Shown here piece after piece: positions 21,007 to 28,816 of a stretch of 64,000 nt of DNA; position 1 is the first letter of the stretch, and each line of letters opens with the position of its first letter. Origin of the DNA: Paucisalibacillus algeriensis (GTDB lineage Bacteria > Bacillota > Bacilli > Bacillales > Amphibacillaceae); the NCBI RefSeq assembly GCF_000577245.1, contig NZ_CBYO010000009.1:1-64000 (forward strand), written 5' to 3'. Under the pieces are notes generated by a model that did not search any database, had not been told where the DNA came from, and worked only from the letters and a program-made list of their open reading frames with translations. The translations under genes and the position numbers were made by a program.

Positions 21007-21346
21007 CCATTAACGGTGTTTAACCTAAATATAAATCGCTGATAGGTTCATAAACAAACCCAATTTCCTGATTGGATATGAACAAAATATTGAAGAAGTG
21101 TGAAAGATATTAAAGAGAGGTATACATAACCTGTTGAATTGGTCAGGTTATATTCAATCATATACCCCCACTGTAACAATATCTTAAATCAAATGTCTGC
21201 TGCGCAATCAGATTGTATTTCGTTTCACGGTTACTTTTGGAAAGTTATATAAACATTTGTGTTATAGAATGTTTAGAGAAAAATGATCCAAAATCAATTT
21301 GGAATGCATGACAACTAACTCTAAGATAAAGAAGTATTTTTTCTGC

Positions 21347-21377
21347 TTGACAATACCCAACAGGGGTATGGTAATAT
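21347..21377 (+). promoter_or_regulatory. CsoR-type operator-promoter of the broken copZ
   Basis: TTGACA (21347) runs directly into ATACCCAACAGGGGTATGG and then TAATAT (21372), a 19-base spacer filled by an inverted repeat. This closely resembles the copZA promoter of B. subtilis as I recall it. It is the first of four similar boxes in this island. Confidence 0.7.
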
Positions 21378-21408
21378 GAAAAGGGATTAGAAAACAGGAG
21401 GTAATGAT

Positions 21409-21610
21409 ATGACAAATAAAACACGTACAAGGTATGTCTTGTGGACATTGCGTAAATTCTATTGAAGGAAGTGTGGAGGAACTGAACGGTGTAGAAACCG
21501 TAAAAGTTCATTTGCAAGATGGGAAAGTAGACATAACCTTTGATCCAGAAAAGGTGGACTTGAAAGATATTACAGAAGTTATTGAAGAACTAGGCTACGA
21601 TGTTGCCTAA
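21409..21610 (+). pseudogene. copZ: Copper chaperone copZ, frameshifted near the N-terminus
   Basis: ATG at 21409 follows CAGGAGG, but the frame stops after 16 codons. From 21425 a second frame gives VQGMSCGHCVNSIEGSVEEL then DGKVDITFDPEKVDLKD and ends ELGYDVA, a full heavy-metal-associated domain with the MxCxxC copper site. The 202-base length is one over a multiple of three, so a single small deletion after codon 5 explains it. It is a second copy beside the intact copZ at 25356. Restart at the internal ATG would lose the first beta strand. Confidence 0.85.
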
Positions 21611-21647
21611 GAAGGATGGCCTTGCTTCTAAAGCAGGATCTCTTTTT

Positions 21648-21678
21648 TTGATAAAAATATACCCCTGTATAGTATATA
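21648..21678 (+). promoter_or_regulatory. CsoR-like box 2, upstream of the His-rich protein gene
   Basis: TTGATA (21648-21653), then ATACCCCTGTATAGT (21659-21673), then TATATA (21673-21678), again a 19-base spacer. The left half-site is intact and the right half is degenerate (TATAGTAT). It is about 195 bases upstream of the gene at 21874; 21679-21873 has no gene. Confidence 0.45.
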
Positions 21679-21873
21679 AGGGAACGATTAGCTAAAATGA
21701 ATCGAGACTTTGCTACTAGGGTCAATAAAGAAATGAGAGTTCCTTACGTATTTTGTATATGCTGTTGGTTACCCTAGAAAATAGATTAATTACTGTAGAT
21801 AAACCGTTTCAAAGTGTGAAATTAGAAGACTATAACAAATAAAAATTCAGAAGTTCAAAAGGAGGTAGGGATA

Positions 21874-22545
21874 ATGGATCATAGTCACCATCATAATCAT
21901 GATCATCACGTTGAATCAGAGGTTAAGACAAATGTAACGTACAATGATGGGAAAATTTTCATCAAATTAAAGGATAATACAGGTGCAATACCTGAACTGG
22001 CTTTCGAACATGAAGCAAAGATGCACTTCATCATGGTTTCCAATAATCTGGAGGAGTACTATCATTTACACCCGGAGCAGGAACAAGAAGGAACTTATGC
22101 CGTAAGTCAATCTTTAAATGATGGCACCTATCAAGCTTTTGTTGATATTACACCTGTTAATAAGGCATACCAGATCTCTCCAAACCCTGTGCAAGTTGGA
22201 ACAAGTGAAACGGATAAAGCAAGTCTAGAGAGTGAGGATAATTGGATAAAAGAAATTGATGGGAAAACTGTCACTTTAGAGGATGTTATTGCTAGGGTCG
22301 GAGATGAAGTCCCTTTGGTTTTTGATTTACATGGAGAAACTCCAGATCATTATCTAGGTGCTTTAGGTCATGTAGTGATTTTGGATGAGGGTGTTGAACA
22401 ATATATTCATGTTCACCCAGCTTCAGATGATACAACCACCTTTAATGCATATTTCTCTAAGCCAGGTATGTACAAAATCTGGGCAGAATTTAAGTTTGAT
22501 AATAATGTACACGTCTATTCGTTTATTATAGAAGTAGCAGAATAA
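21874..22545 (+). CDS. His-rich two-domain beta-sandwich protein of the copper island
   Basis: The 223-residue protein starts with a metal-binding tail (MDHSHHHNHDHH) and has no signal peptide. Two copies of one domain follow: copy A (about 22-105) has HFIMVSNNLEEYYHLHPEQ and copy B (about 140-222) has HVVILDEGVEQYIHVHPAS. Both share the pattern H..(hydrophobic)3-4..EEY.H.HP followed by a beta-rich tail with G.Y. The pattern resembles YtkA/FixH-like or cupredoxin-like domains of extracytoplasmic copper proteins, but here without export signal. AAAGGAGG precedes the ATG. A metal buffer or chaperone is an inference from the histidines and from the CsoR-like box upstream. Confidence 0.7.
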   Translation: MDHSHHHNHDHHVESEVKTNVTYNDGKIFIKLKDNTGAIPELAFEHEAKMHFIMVSNNLEEYYHLHPEQEQEGTYAVSQSLNDGTYQAFVDITPVNKAYQISPNPVQVGTSETDKASLESEDNWIKEIDGKTVTLEDVIARVGDEVPLVFDLHGETPDHYLGALGHVVILDEGVEQYIHVHPASDDTTTFNAYFSKPGMYKIWAEFKFDNNVHVYSFIIEVAE

Positions 22546-22583
22546 GCAAAGTCATAATAATCGAAAGAAGGTCGATTTGACAG

Positions 22584-22793
22584 ATGGCAAAATATCATCT
22601 GGAAATCTATACGCGACCTACTTGCTCGGATTGCAAAGACTTAAAGAAATTCTTGAAAAAGCTAACAGGAAGCGGAATTGTTCCCGGATTTGTATTTTCT
22701 GAGGCTAAGATTTTAGGCATGAAAAGAAAGTCAAAAAGGATGACGGGATGGCAGGATAAAGAGAAAATTAAAAAGCTAATACAAGTTGGATAG
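22584..22793 (+). CDS. Glutaredoxin-like protein with an internal deletion
   Basis: The 69-residue protein starts as a glutaredoxin (LEIYTRPTCSDCKDLKKFL with a C-x-x-C at about 14-17) and resumes at the cis-proline region (TGSGIVPGFVFSEAKILGM). About 25 residues normally between them, covering helix 1 end and strand 2, are missing in frame. Such a protein may not fold normally, so it may be a decaying gene. The C-terminus is lysine-rich. It follows the His-rich gene by 38 bases with AAGAAGG upstream and is closed by a terminator. Confidence 0.6.
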   Translation: MAKYHLEIYTRPTCSDCKDLKKFLKKLTGSGIVPGFVFSEAKILGMKRKSKRMTGWQDKEKIKKLIQVG

Positions 22794-22804
22794 TTTATAT
22801 GAAT

Positions 22805-22853
22805 CAGAAAGGAGATATTGGCTGAACTGCTGATTTCCTCCTTTCTGGGTTTT
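22805..22853 (+). terminator. Terminator after the glutaredoxin-like gene
   Basis: CAGAAAGGAG and CTCCTTTCTG form a perfect 10-bp stem with a 23-base loop, then GGGTTTT. Confidence 0.6.
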
Positions 22854-22903
22854 GGAATCTAATCGTTGCAACATTTAATTTAGTTGAGTATAGGAAAGGG
22901 ATA

Positions 22904-23090
22904 ATGAAAAATAAAAAGTTATTTAAGATTTGTTCCTTTAATGCTAGCTTTTGTTTTAAGCGGTGCATTTGAGAAAATTGCTTATGCCGTTTCCTATTCC
23001 CCAACAACTGGTGGTAAGCCTGTAGAGAACGTTAGTACTTGCACAACGTGTGATAAATTCTTGGTAAAGAGTATTATCCAACATTTTTGA
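22904..23090 (+). pseudogene. Frameshifted small exported CxxC protein
   Basis: ATG at 22904 follows AGGAAAGGG and begins MKNKKLF. One base later a different frame continues RFVPLMLAFVLSGAFEKIAYA, completing a signal peptide with an A-x-A cleavage site, then PTTGGKPVENVSTCTTCDKF and stops at 23090. The 187-base length is one over a multiple of three. The mature peptide would have about 35 residues with a CTTC pair that might bind metal. I know no family. One frameshift now breaks it. Confidence 0.5.
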
Positions 23091-23098
23091 TAGTTTAT

Positions 23099-23117
23099 AT
23101 ACCCTACCTCTGTATGG
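23099..23117 (+). promoter_or_regulatory. CsoR-like box 3 (degenerate)
   Basis: ATACCCTACCTCTGTATGGTG keeps the ATACCC and GTATGGT ends of the other boxes with a changed middle. It lies upstream of a coding scrap and about 290 bases before the DHA2 exporter gene. Confidence 0.35.
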
Positions 23118-23174
23118 TGTTTGTGATTAGCGAGAAGAAATTGCTGGAATTAAGGAACGAATGAGAAAGTTGGA

Positions 23175-23330
23175 GTGGAGAATTTAACACCAGAAGAGTT
23201 GAGCGATACCGTTGATGAGATCATTGCTGCCTATTTTCGAAAAAAAATGGGAGACGTTTTGAAGAGGGTCGGCAAGGGTCAATTCATATGTAAATGTAAA
23301 GCTCTTTATATTGTTGTGATAAGAAAATAA
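23175..23330 (+). pseudogene. Unrecognised coding scrap
   Basis: A 51-codon frame gives ENLTPEELSDTVDEIIAAYF and RKKMGDVLKRVGKGQFICKC. The preceding frame (EEIAGIKERMRKLEW) looks like its former N-terminal part, one base out of phase. No ribosome binding site is present. It may be the end of a small helical protein. I do not recognise it and propose no function. Confidence 0.25.
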
Positions 23331-23405
23331 TTCATCTTTTACTTGATTTGGCCATCATTGAATATCTAAACAAAATTAACATTCAAAACTGGAGGTAATA
23401 TCAAT

Positions 23406-24827
23406 ATGTCAACACATGCACAGTCTATTTCGCAACCCGATCCTAAGCGTTGGAAAGCACTAGCTTTGTTGTGCTTTGCGAATTTCCTTGTAATGATGGA
23501 TGCTGCAATTATTCAGATTGCACTACCATCTATTAAGGAAGCACTCGGATATAGTCAAGAAAGTTTACAATGGGTCATGAGTGCCTTTCTTATTATATTT
23601 GGAGGATTTCTATTATTGGGTGGAAGGTTAGCAGATTTATTCGGAAATCGACGTATATTTAATTTAGGCGTCATTATTCTAGTTGTATCATCCTTGTTTG
23701 CAGGATTAGCATGGAGTGAAATGAGTTTAAACGTAGCACGGGGAATTCAAGGATTAGGCTCTGCTTTCATAGCACCAGCTGCACTATCCCTAATTATGCT
23801 ACTCTTTTCTTCCAATGCTAAAGAAATGGGTAAAGCACTTGCTTTCTGGGGACTATCTGGGGCAGCCGGTGGAGCATTAGGTATCGTTTTCGGTGGTGTT
23901 ATTACACAAATACTAGGTTGGCGCTGGACATTATTTATTTATGTTCCGCTTGGAATTATCGTACTTATCTTGTCTCCAAAACTTTTACAAAAGTCGGCGA
24001 GTAAAGCAACTGGTAATGTCGATTATATCGGGGCCATTTTAGTTACTGTTTCTTCCATGCTAATTGTTTATGGAATTGTAACTGCAGAGAAAAGTGGTTG
24101 GCAGTCAGCAGGTACAATAGTTCCCTTAGCTGTTGGTGCTGTCTTGCTTCTGATTTTTATTTTGGTACAGTCCAAGAAAAAAGAACCACTTTTACCGCTC
24201 AATATATTTAGGACCCCAAATCTTGCAATAGGAAATATTTCTGTTTTCTTAATAGCAGCATCATGGTTCCCGCTTGTTTATATACTTGTTCTATACTTGC
24301 AGCAGGTTTTACAGCTTTCTCCATTTGTTGGGGCAATGGCATTGCTACCTATGCCTATATTTATGGCTATTTTCATGATATTTGTAGCGGAAAAAGTGAT
24401 GGCTAAATTCGGAATTAAAAAGACTATGTTTACTGGATTCATTCTACTTGGGGCTGGAGCTGTCTTATTTTCGCAAACTGCTCAAGTAGAAGGGAACTAT
24501 TGGACGAATGTGTTACTTGCTTCGTTAATAGCCTCTTTAGGTAATGCGCTTGCTTACTTACCTGCTACTACGGCGTCTGTGTCTGAAGTCGAATCAGAAA
24601 GGTCAGGTATTGCATCTGGTTTATACAATACTTTTTACCAAATTGGATCTGCAGTTGGTCTCGCTGTAATAGTAGCTATTGCAGGTGCAACTACTGCTTC
24701 TAATACAGCTGGGTCATTAGTGGTTGCCTTAAATGAAGGGTTTCAGCAAGCATTTTTCTGGGGTGGTATCATAGCATTTGTAGGTGCTATACTGGTACTT
24801 CTATTTACCCGATCAGCAAAACAGTAA
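23406..24827 (+). CDS. DHA2-family (EmrB/QacA) MFS drug exporter
   Basis: The 473-residue protein has about 14 hydrophobic spans, the number expected for DHA2 proton-coupled exporters. Motif A is seen as GGRLADLFGNRRIF (about residue 76), motif C-like glycines in LSGAAGGALGIVFGG (about 158), and the N-terminal span contains LVMMDAAIIQIALPS, the DHA2 motif with aspartate in helix 1. TGGAGG precedes ATG. It sits in the copper island behind a degenerate CsoR-like box, so copper or organic-solvent stress may induce it, but the substrate is unknown. Confidence 0.88.
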   Translation: MSTHAQSISQPDPKRWKALALLCFANFLVMMDAAIIQIALPSIKEALGYSQESLQWVMSAFLIIFGGFLLLGGRLADLFGNRRIFNLGVIILVVSSLFAGLAWSEMSLNVARGIQGLGSAFIAPAALSLIMLLFSSNAKEMGKALAFWGLSGAAGGALGIVFGGVITQILGWRWTLFIYVPLGIIVLILSPKLLQKSASKATGNVDYIGAILVTVSSMLIVYGIVTAEKSGWQSAGTIVPLAVGAVLLLIFILVQSKKKEPLLPLNIFRTPNLAIGNISVFLIAASWFPLVYILVLYLQQVLQLSPFVGAMALLPMPIFMAIFMIFVAEKVMAKFGIKKTMFTGFILLGAGAVLFSQTAQVEGNYWTNVLLASLIASLGNALAYLPATTASVSEVESERSGIASGLYNTFYQIGSAVGLAVIVAIAGATTASNTAGSLVVALNEGFQQAFFWGGIIAFVGAILVLLFTRSAKQ

Positions 24828-24921
24828 AATAAAAATCGCCTAAAGTGATATATATGCAACCCATATATAAACTTGTATTGTAAACAAGTATGTGGATAAT
24901 TTTAAGAACGTAGAGTGAAAG

Positions 24922-24955
24922 AAGCCTCAGGAGTCTATTCCTGGGGCTTGTCCTT
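24922..24955 (+). terminator. Terminator after the DHA2 exporter
   Basis: AAGCCTCAGGA and TCCTGGGGCTT pair over 11 bp (one G-T) with a 6-base loop. The T tract is weak. Confidence 0.5.
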
Positions 24956-24976
24956 AATATTTCCTAGGTACTTTTA

Positions 24977-25005
24977 TTGACAAATATACCTTATGGGGGT
25001 ATAGT
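24977..25005 (+). promoter_or_regulatory. CsoR-type operator-promoter of csoR-copZ
   Basis: TTGACA (24977-24982) and TATAGT (25000-25005) have a 17-base spacer. Between and over them lies TATACCTTATGGGGGTATA, the GC-core inverted repeat typical of CsoR operators. Confidence 0.8.
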
Positions 25006-25036
25006 ATAAAAATAAAAGGTAAAGGAAGTGATTCAT

Positions 25037-25339
25037 TTGGATAAATTCTTACATGATCACCCGAGTAAACCAAGAACACCAGATGAAAAGCAAAAAGTGA
25101 TTAACCGTTTAAAGCGTATAGAAGGCCAGGTTCGTGGAATACAGAAAATGGTGGAAGAGGATCGATATTGTGTGGATATTCTTGTACAAATTAGTGCGAT
25201 TCAATCTGCTTTGAAGAATGTTGGTTTCGCTGTTACAGAACGACACATAAACCATTGTGTTAGTGATGCGATTAGACAAGGTGAAGGTAAAGAAACAATC
25301 GAAGAATTAATGGAAGTTTTAAAGCAATTCTCCAAATAA
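25037..25339 (+). CDS. csoR: Copper-sensing transcriptional repressor CsoR
   Basis: The 100-residue protein is an all-helical CsoR/RcnR-family (DUF156) repressor: VINRLKRIEGQVRGIQKMV, then YCVDILVQI with the first Cu(I) cysteine, and RHINHC with the histidine and second cysteine four residues apart. This C-H-C set fits Cu(I) sensing rather than Ni or formaldehyde sensing. TTG at 25037, 8 bases after AAAGGAAG, is preferred over GTG at 25028. Its own promoter carries a CsoR box, so it is autoregulated. copZ follows 16 bases later. Confidence 0.93.
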   Translation: MDKFLHDHPSKPRTPDEKQKVINRLKRIEGQVRGIQKMVEEDRYCVDILVQISAIQSALKNVGFAVTERHINHCVSDAIRQGEGKETIEELMEVLKQFSK

Positions 25340-25355
25340 AAGGAGGTGAAAAGAC

Positions 25356-25562
25356 ATGGAGAAAACTTTAAATGTACAAGGCATGACATGTGGTCATTGT
25401 AAAATGTCCGTTGAAGGTGCATTAAAAAAGTTAGATGGCGTGTCAGCAGCTGAAGTAAATTTAGAAGCGGGTTCTGTAGATGTTACTTTTGATGAATCCA
25501 AAGTAAACGTTGATGCCATGAAAGAAGCAATAGAAGAACAAGGCTATGATGTTGAAGCTTAA
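25356..25562 (+). CDS. copZ: Copper chaperone CopZ
   Basis: This 68-residue protein is one heavy-metal-associated domain (ferredoxin-like) with the Cu(I) loop GMTCGHC at residues 9-15 and the C-terminal IEEQGYDVEA typical of CopZ. It shuttles Cu(I) to the CopA ATPase and delivers it to CsoR. It is preceded by AAAGGAGGTG and forms an operon with csoR. The usual next gene, copA, is absent here and a terminator follows directly. Confidence 0.95.
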   Translation: MEKTLNVQGMTCGHCKMSVEGALKKLDGVSAAEVNLEAGSVDVTFDESKVNVDAMKEAIEEQGYDVEA

Positions 25563-25573
25563 ATATATGAGTG

Positions 25574-25613
25574 AGAAGCTGGTTTTCTATTATGAAAACC
25601 AGCTTCTTTATTT
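25574..25613 (+). terminator. Terminator of csoR-copZ
   Basis: AGAAGCTGGTTTTC and GAAAACCAGCTTCT form a perfect 14-bp stem with loop TATTAT, followed by TTATTT. Confidence 0.9.
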
Positions 25614-25687
25614 AACTTTTTCTTACCTTTTTATTATTTTATATGGATTTCTTAAAAAGAATGTTGGTAATCATTTCAAAGCTAAAG

Positions 25688-25792
25688 TTATTGAAGTACA
25701 CGCTTAGAAAACAGATAGTTCTTTGACCAATAAGGATTTTGTAACACATTATCTGTAATCATAACACCTTTAGATGTAGAAGCATGAATCAT
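25688..25792 (-). pseudogene. NlpC/P60 peptidase C-terminal remnant
   Basis: The 34-codon frame reads MIHASTSKGVMITDNV then LQNPYWSKNYLFSKRVLQ. This follows the end of NlpC/P60 cell-wall hydrolases (F-I-H-A-S..KGV.I.....PYW...Y..A.RV). The catalytic cysteine and first histidine parts are missing; only a short TPVFFET scrap lies just upstream in another frame. Confidence 0.6.
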
Positions 25793-25874
25793 GTTTCAAA
25801 AAACACGGGAGTTTTTGCTGGATTTATAGTGGGAATTGATGAATCCTTGAAGGTCTGTATTGCTAGTAACAAAT

Positions 25875-25919
25875 AAAGCACATGTAAAAGGAAAGTGTCT
25901 CTCTTACATGTGCTTTTTA
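25875..25919. terminator. Bidirectional terminator
   Basis: AAAGCACATGTAA and TTACATGTGCTTT form a perfect 13-bp stem with a 16-base loop; it mainly serves the minus-strand symporter gene that ends at 25942. Confidence 0.75.
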
Positions 25920-25941
25920 TAAACGTAGCAGTTCCTCTGTT

Positions 25942-27285
25942 CTACCAAACTCCTAAAACATCAAGCATTACTGCAATGATTAAAATAGGAGCTACATAAC
26001 GAATCAAGATAAACCAAATTTGAAAGACTGCTTGATTTATTTTACTTCCACGTTTTATTTCTTCAAATAGAGCTGACTTCTTCATTTTAAATGAAACAAA
26101 TATAGCCATCAGTAATGAACCAATGGGCATAAGTATATTACTTACGGTGAAATCCGCAATATCAAAAAAGGTTTTGTTAAATAAAGTAAAGTCACTTAAA
26201 AGACCATATGACAATGCGGAAGGAATACCAAAAATAAAAATTGACAAACCAATTATCCACGAGGCTTTACTTCGCTTCGCTTTGTTCCCTTTGGCTATAA
26301 CAGAAACGATGATTTCCAGCATGGAAAAGGCTGATGTCAATGCAGCGAATAGAAATATGATAAGAAAGGCCACAAAAAATAACATGCCGAACGGTAATTG
26401 GCTAAAAATTGTTGGTAGTACATTGAATAGTAGTACTGGACCCGCATCAAGGGAAAGGCCAAATGAAAATACAGCAGGGAAAATGGCTAGACCTGCCAAA
26501 AGTACGATAGCAACATTCATGCCAACTATCGACAATGCAGATTTAGGCAAACTCTGTTGTTTGGGCAAATAAGAACTATATGTAATCATAACTGACACGC
26601 CTATGCTGAGTGTGAAAAATGATTGTCCCATTGCTTCCAAAATGGTCTTTGATGTAACTTTTGACCAATCAGGCTGAAATAAAAAAGAAATCCCATTTGA
26701 AGCACCATCTAACGTTATAGAACGGATTACTAGAATGATAAATAGGACCGTTAAGGCTGGCATCATAATGGTACTTGCACGTTCAATTCCTTTTTGAAGT
26801 CCTTTAGCTACAACAATAATAGTGAATACGATAAACACAAATTGAACCGATAAACTCCCAATGGGGTTTGAGATGGTTTCTTCAAATACAGTGGCATATT
26901 GTTGGCTGTCAAGATGGTTCAAGCCACCTGTGATCACTTTTATCAAGTAGGTGATTATCCAACCACCGATAACACTATAAAAGGATAATAGAATGAAACA
27001 GGTAACCATACCTAAGATTCCTATGTAATGCCACTTTGTTCCTGGAGCTATTTGTTTAAAAGAAGTAATAGCGTCTCGTTGTGTAGTTCTACCAATTGTA
27101 AATTCTGCCATAAGAAGTGGAAGCCCAAGAATAATGGTAAATAAAATAAAGATGATTAAAAAAGCGCCACCACCATTTTGACCGGCAATGTAAGGGAACT
27201 TCCAAATTGCACCAAGTCCGATGGCAGAACCGGCTGCTGTTAAAATGAATCCCAATTTTGTAGTAAACTGTTCGCGTTGATCCAA
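25942..27285 (-). CDS. Sodium:neurotransmitter symporter (SNF) family transporter
   Basis: The 447-residue protein has about 11-12 membrane spans. Helix 1 contains [20 protein letters not shown], the unwound substrate and sodium site of LeuT-type transporters, followed by GGGAFL. It should import an amino acid or tryptophan-like compound with Na+. The TTG at 27285, 9 bases after AGGAGG, is the supported start; the longer frame to 27348 adds a non-hydrophobic extension with no family match. It is monocistronic and convergent with csoR-copZ. Confidence 0.88.
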   Translation of the reverse strand: MDQREQFTTKLGFILTAAGSAIGLGAIWKFPYIAGQNGGGAFLIIFILFTIILGLPLLMAEFTIGRTTQRDAITSFKQIAPGTKWHYIGILGMVTCFILLSFYSVIGGWIITYLIKVITGGLNHLDSQQYATVFEETISNPIGSLSVQFVFIVFTIIVVAKGLQKGIERASTIMMPALTVLFIILVIRSITLDGASNGISFLFQPDWSKVTSKTILEAMGQSFFTLSIGVSVMITYSSYLPKQQSLPKSALSIVGMNVAIVLLAGLAIFPAVFSFGLSLDAGPVLLFNVLPTIFSQLPFGMLFFVAFLIIFLFAALTSAFSMLEIIVSVIAKGNKAKRSKASWIIGLSIFIFGIPSALSYGLLSDFTLFNKTFFDIADFTVSNILMPIGSLLMAIFVSFKMKKSALFEEIKRGSKINQAVFQIWFILIRYVAPILIIAVMLDVLGVW

Positions 27286-27438
27286 AATATGTTTCCTCCT
27301 GCTTGTGTAATGGTTACCATTTTCTATGATAAAAGGGATACTTGTCAATAGAAATTTAGATTATTAGATGATATTTGGGTAGTCACAATGGTTTGGATAT
27401 TATTTGATTGTGTTAAGTACTATAATGGTCATAGATTT

Positions 27439-27493
27439 GGGACAGAGGGACAGGTTTGTTGTCCCTGGGACAACAAACCTGTCCCTCTGTCCC
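27439..27493. repeat. Perfect 55-bp palindrome (27-bp arms, 1-bp centre)
   Basis: The left arm GGGACAGAGGGACAGGTTTG plus TTGTCCC is mirrored exactly around a single T at 27466. Arm halves contain repeated GGGACA units. Such GGGACAGG-rich palindromes occur dispersed in Bacillaceae genomes as REP-like elements; that is from memory. In RNA it would fold into a long hairpin just before the Nudix gene ribosome binding site. Confidence 0.85.
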
Positions 27494-27508
27494 GTTGGGG
27501 GGATTAAC

Positions 27509-28000
27509 TTGTCAAATAATGAAAAGTACCATCAAGCCTTCGGTGTATATGGAATCTGTGAGGTGGGTCATAAAGTCTTGGTTATCAACAAAAATGGTGG
27601 ACCATATAAGAATCGCTTTGATTTACCAGGTGGTAGTTTAGAAGAAGGAGAGAGTCTTGCAGAGGCAATGAAAAGGGAGTTCAAGGAAGAGACCGGGATT
27701 GAAATTGAAATCATCAAAAATATTGGTGTCATTGATTTCGTGCTTCCTTGGGAATGGAATGGCCATACCCATGTCCATCATATTGCTGTATATTACTTAG
27801 TAAGAAAAGTAGGTGGGGAAATAAGCACCCCTGAACAATTTGATGGACAAGATTCACTTGGAGCTGTTTGGGTCACGGAGAATGTGATAACCGAAGATAA
27901 TGCCTCACCATTAGTGCTAAAAGCCTTGGAGTGGATTAACACTGGTAAATTAGGAATTGAAGCGGAATATTATGATGGGTGGAAAGTAAAGAACTCATAA
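27509..28000 (+). CDS. Nudix hydrolase
   Basis: The 163-residue protein carries an intact Nudix box G-x5-E-x7-R-E-x2-E-E-x-G, read as GSLEEGESLAEAMKREFKEE then TGI (about 40-62), which binds Mg2+ and cleaves nucleoside diphosphates linked to another moiety. The aromatic stretch LPWEWNGHTHVHHIAVYY follows it. TTG at 27509 with GGGGGG 6 bases upstream is the best start; the frame open to 27404 runs through the 55-bp palindrome and is not coding. It diverges from the SNF symporter gene. The substrate is unknown. Confidence 0.88.
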   Translation: MSNNEKYHQAFGVYGICEVGHKVLVINKNGGPYKNRFDLPGGSLEEGESLAEAMKREFKEETGIEIEIIKNIGVIDFVLPWEWNGHTHVHHIAVYYLVRKVGGEISTPEQFDGQDSLGAVWVTENVITEDNASPLVLKALEWINTGKLGIEAEYYDGWKVKNS

Positions 28001-28084
28001 TAAACTTATCCTTTTTTCCAATATGTACATTTACCTACTCATTTGCATAGAATAGTTTAGAATTTCTATGAAAGGATGAAAGAA

Positions 28085-28621
28085 ATGTACTATATTCCTT
28101 ATGGTTATCCATATCCGCCCCCTTATTATATACCGCAATATATAAACAATGGATACTCTCAAGCTCCTGACGTAAGATGGGGTTATTGGCAAGCAGAAAA
28201 ACTGAAATCAAGGGTTCAATGGAAAGATTATGGTCCTAATCCATTTGTAGTAGATATTGAAGCCGCTAGTGAACAAAATAAGAACTACCGAAGAACTTTA
28301 TGGACTGGAGAACATCTCCAAGTTACAGTAATGAGTATTCCGGTTGGGGGAGATATTGGTTTAGAGATTCACCCAGATACGGACCAATTTATTCGTATTG
28401 AAGAAGGTCGAGGAATTGTTCAAATGGGTAGGAGCCAAAATAATTTAAGTTTTGAAAGAAAGATTAGGGAAGACTCGGCTATCATGGTACCAGCGGGAAC
28501 ATGGCATAATGTTACTAATACGGGTAGTGAACCACTTAAGCTTTATACAATCTATGCCCCACCACATCATCCACATGGAACTGTTCAAAGGACGAAAGCA
28601 GAGGCAATGGCGGAAGAATAA
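28085..28621 (+). CDS. Cupin-domain protein with Tyr/Pro-rich N-terminus
   Basis: The 178-residue protein begins MYYIPYGYPYPPPYYIPQY, a Tyr/Pro-rich tail like those of some spore-associated proteins, followed by a cupin barrel: motif 1 GGDIGLEIHPDTDQFIRIEE and motif 2 PAGTWHNVTNTG. The histidines and glutamate fit a metal site. Homologues are commonly annotated as mannose-6-phosphate-isomerase-like cupins, without known activity. AAAGGA lies 9 bases before the ATG at 28085; a second ATG at 28076 overlaps that site. The spore link is an inference from composition alone. Confidence 0.82.
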   Translation: MYYIPYGYPYPPPYYIPQYINNGYSQAPDVRWGYWQAEKLKSRVQWKDYGPNPFVVDIEAASEQNKNYRRTLWTGEHLQVTVMSIPVGGDIGLEIHPDTDQFIRIEEGRGIVQMGRSQNNLSFERKIREDSAIMVPAGTWHNVTNTGSEPLKLYTIYAPPHHPHGTVQRTKAEAMAEE

Positions 28622-28627
28622 AAAACT

Positions 28628-28657
28628 AGAGCGCAATTCTTAGGAGTTGTGCTTTTT
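28628..28657 (+). terminator. Probable terminator after the cupin gene
   Basis: AGAGCGCAATTC and GGAGTTGTGCTTT pair imperfectly with G-T pairs, followed by TTTTTG. Confidence 0.5.
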
Positions 28658-28816
28658 GTATGATTTAATCAGAAATTAAGTTTCTATTTGAAATCATTAA
28701 CTAGCATTGTAAAATGAAAGTAGCTTATAATTATTGCATGAAATAAGGATTTTAAGCAAATGCATGGAACGAGTTGAAAGAGTACTTAAACCATGGGTGG
28801 CATAGGAGGAAGACTG

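Noticed and set aside
20811-21023. 70-codon frame overlapping the small membrane ORF
   Set aside because: Its frame has no ribosome binding site and irregular composition; the alternative 39-codon frame at 20887 has a much more protein-like pattern.
26123-26572. 149-codon plus-strand frame inside the SNF symporter gene
   Set aside because: Antisense to conserved membrane helices and without supporting signals.
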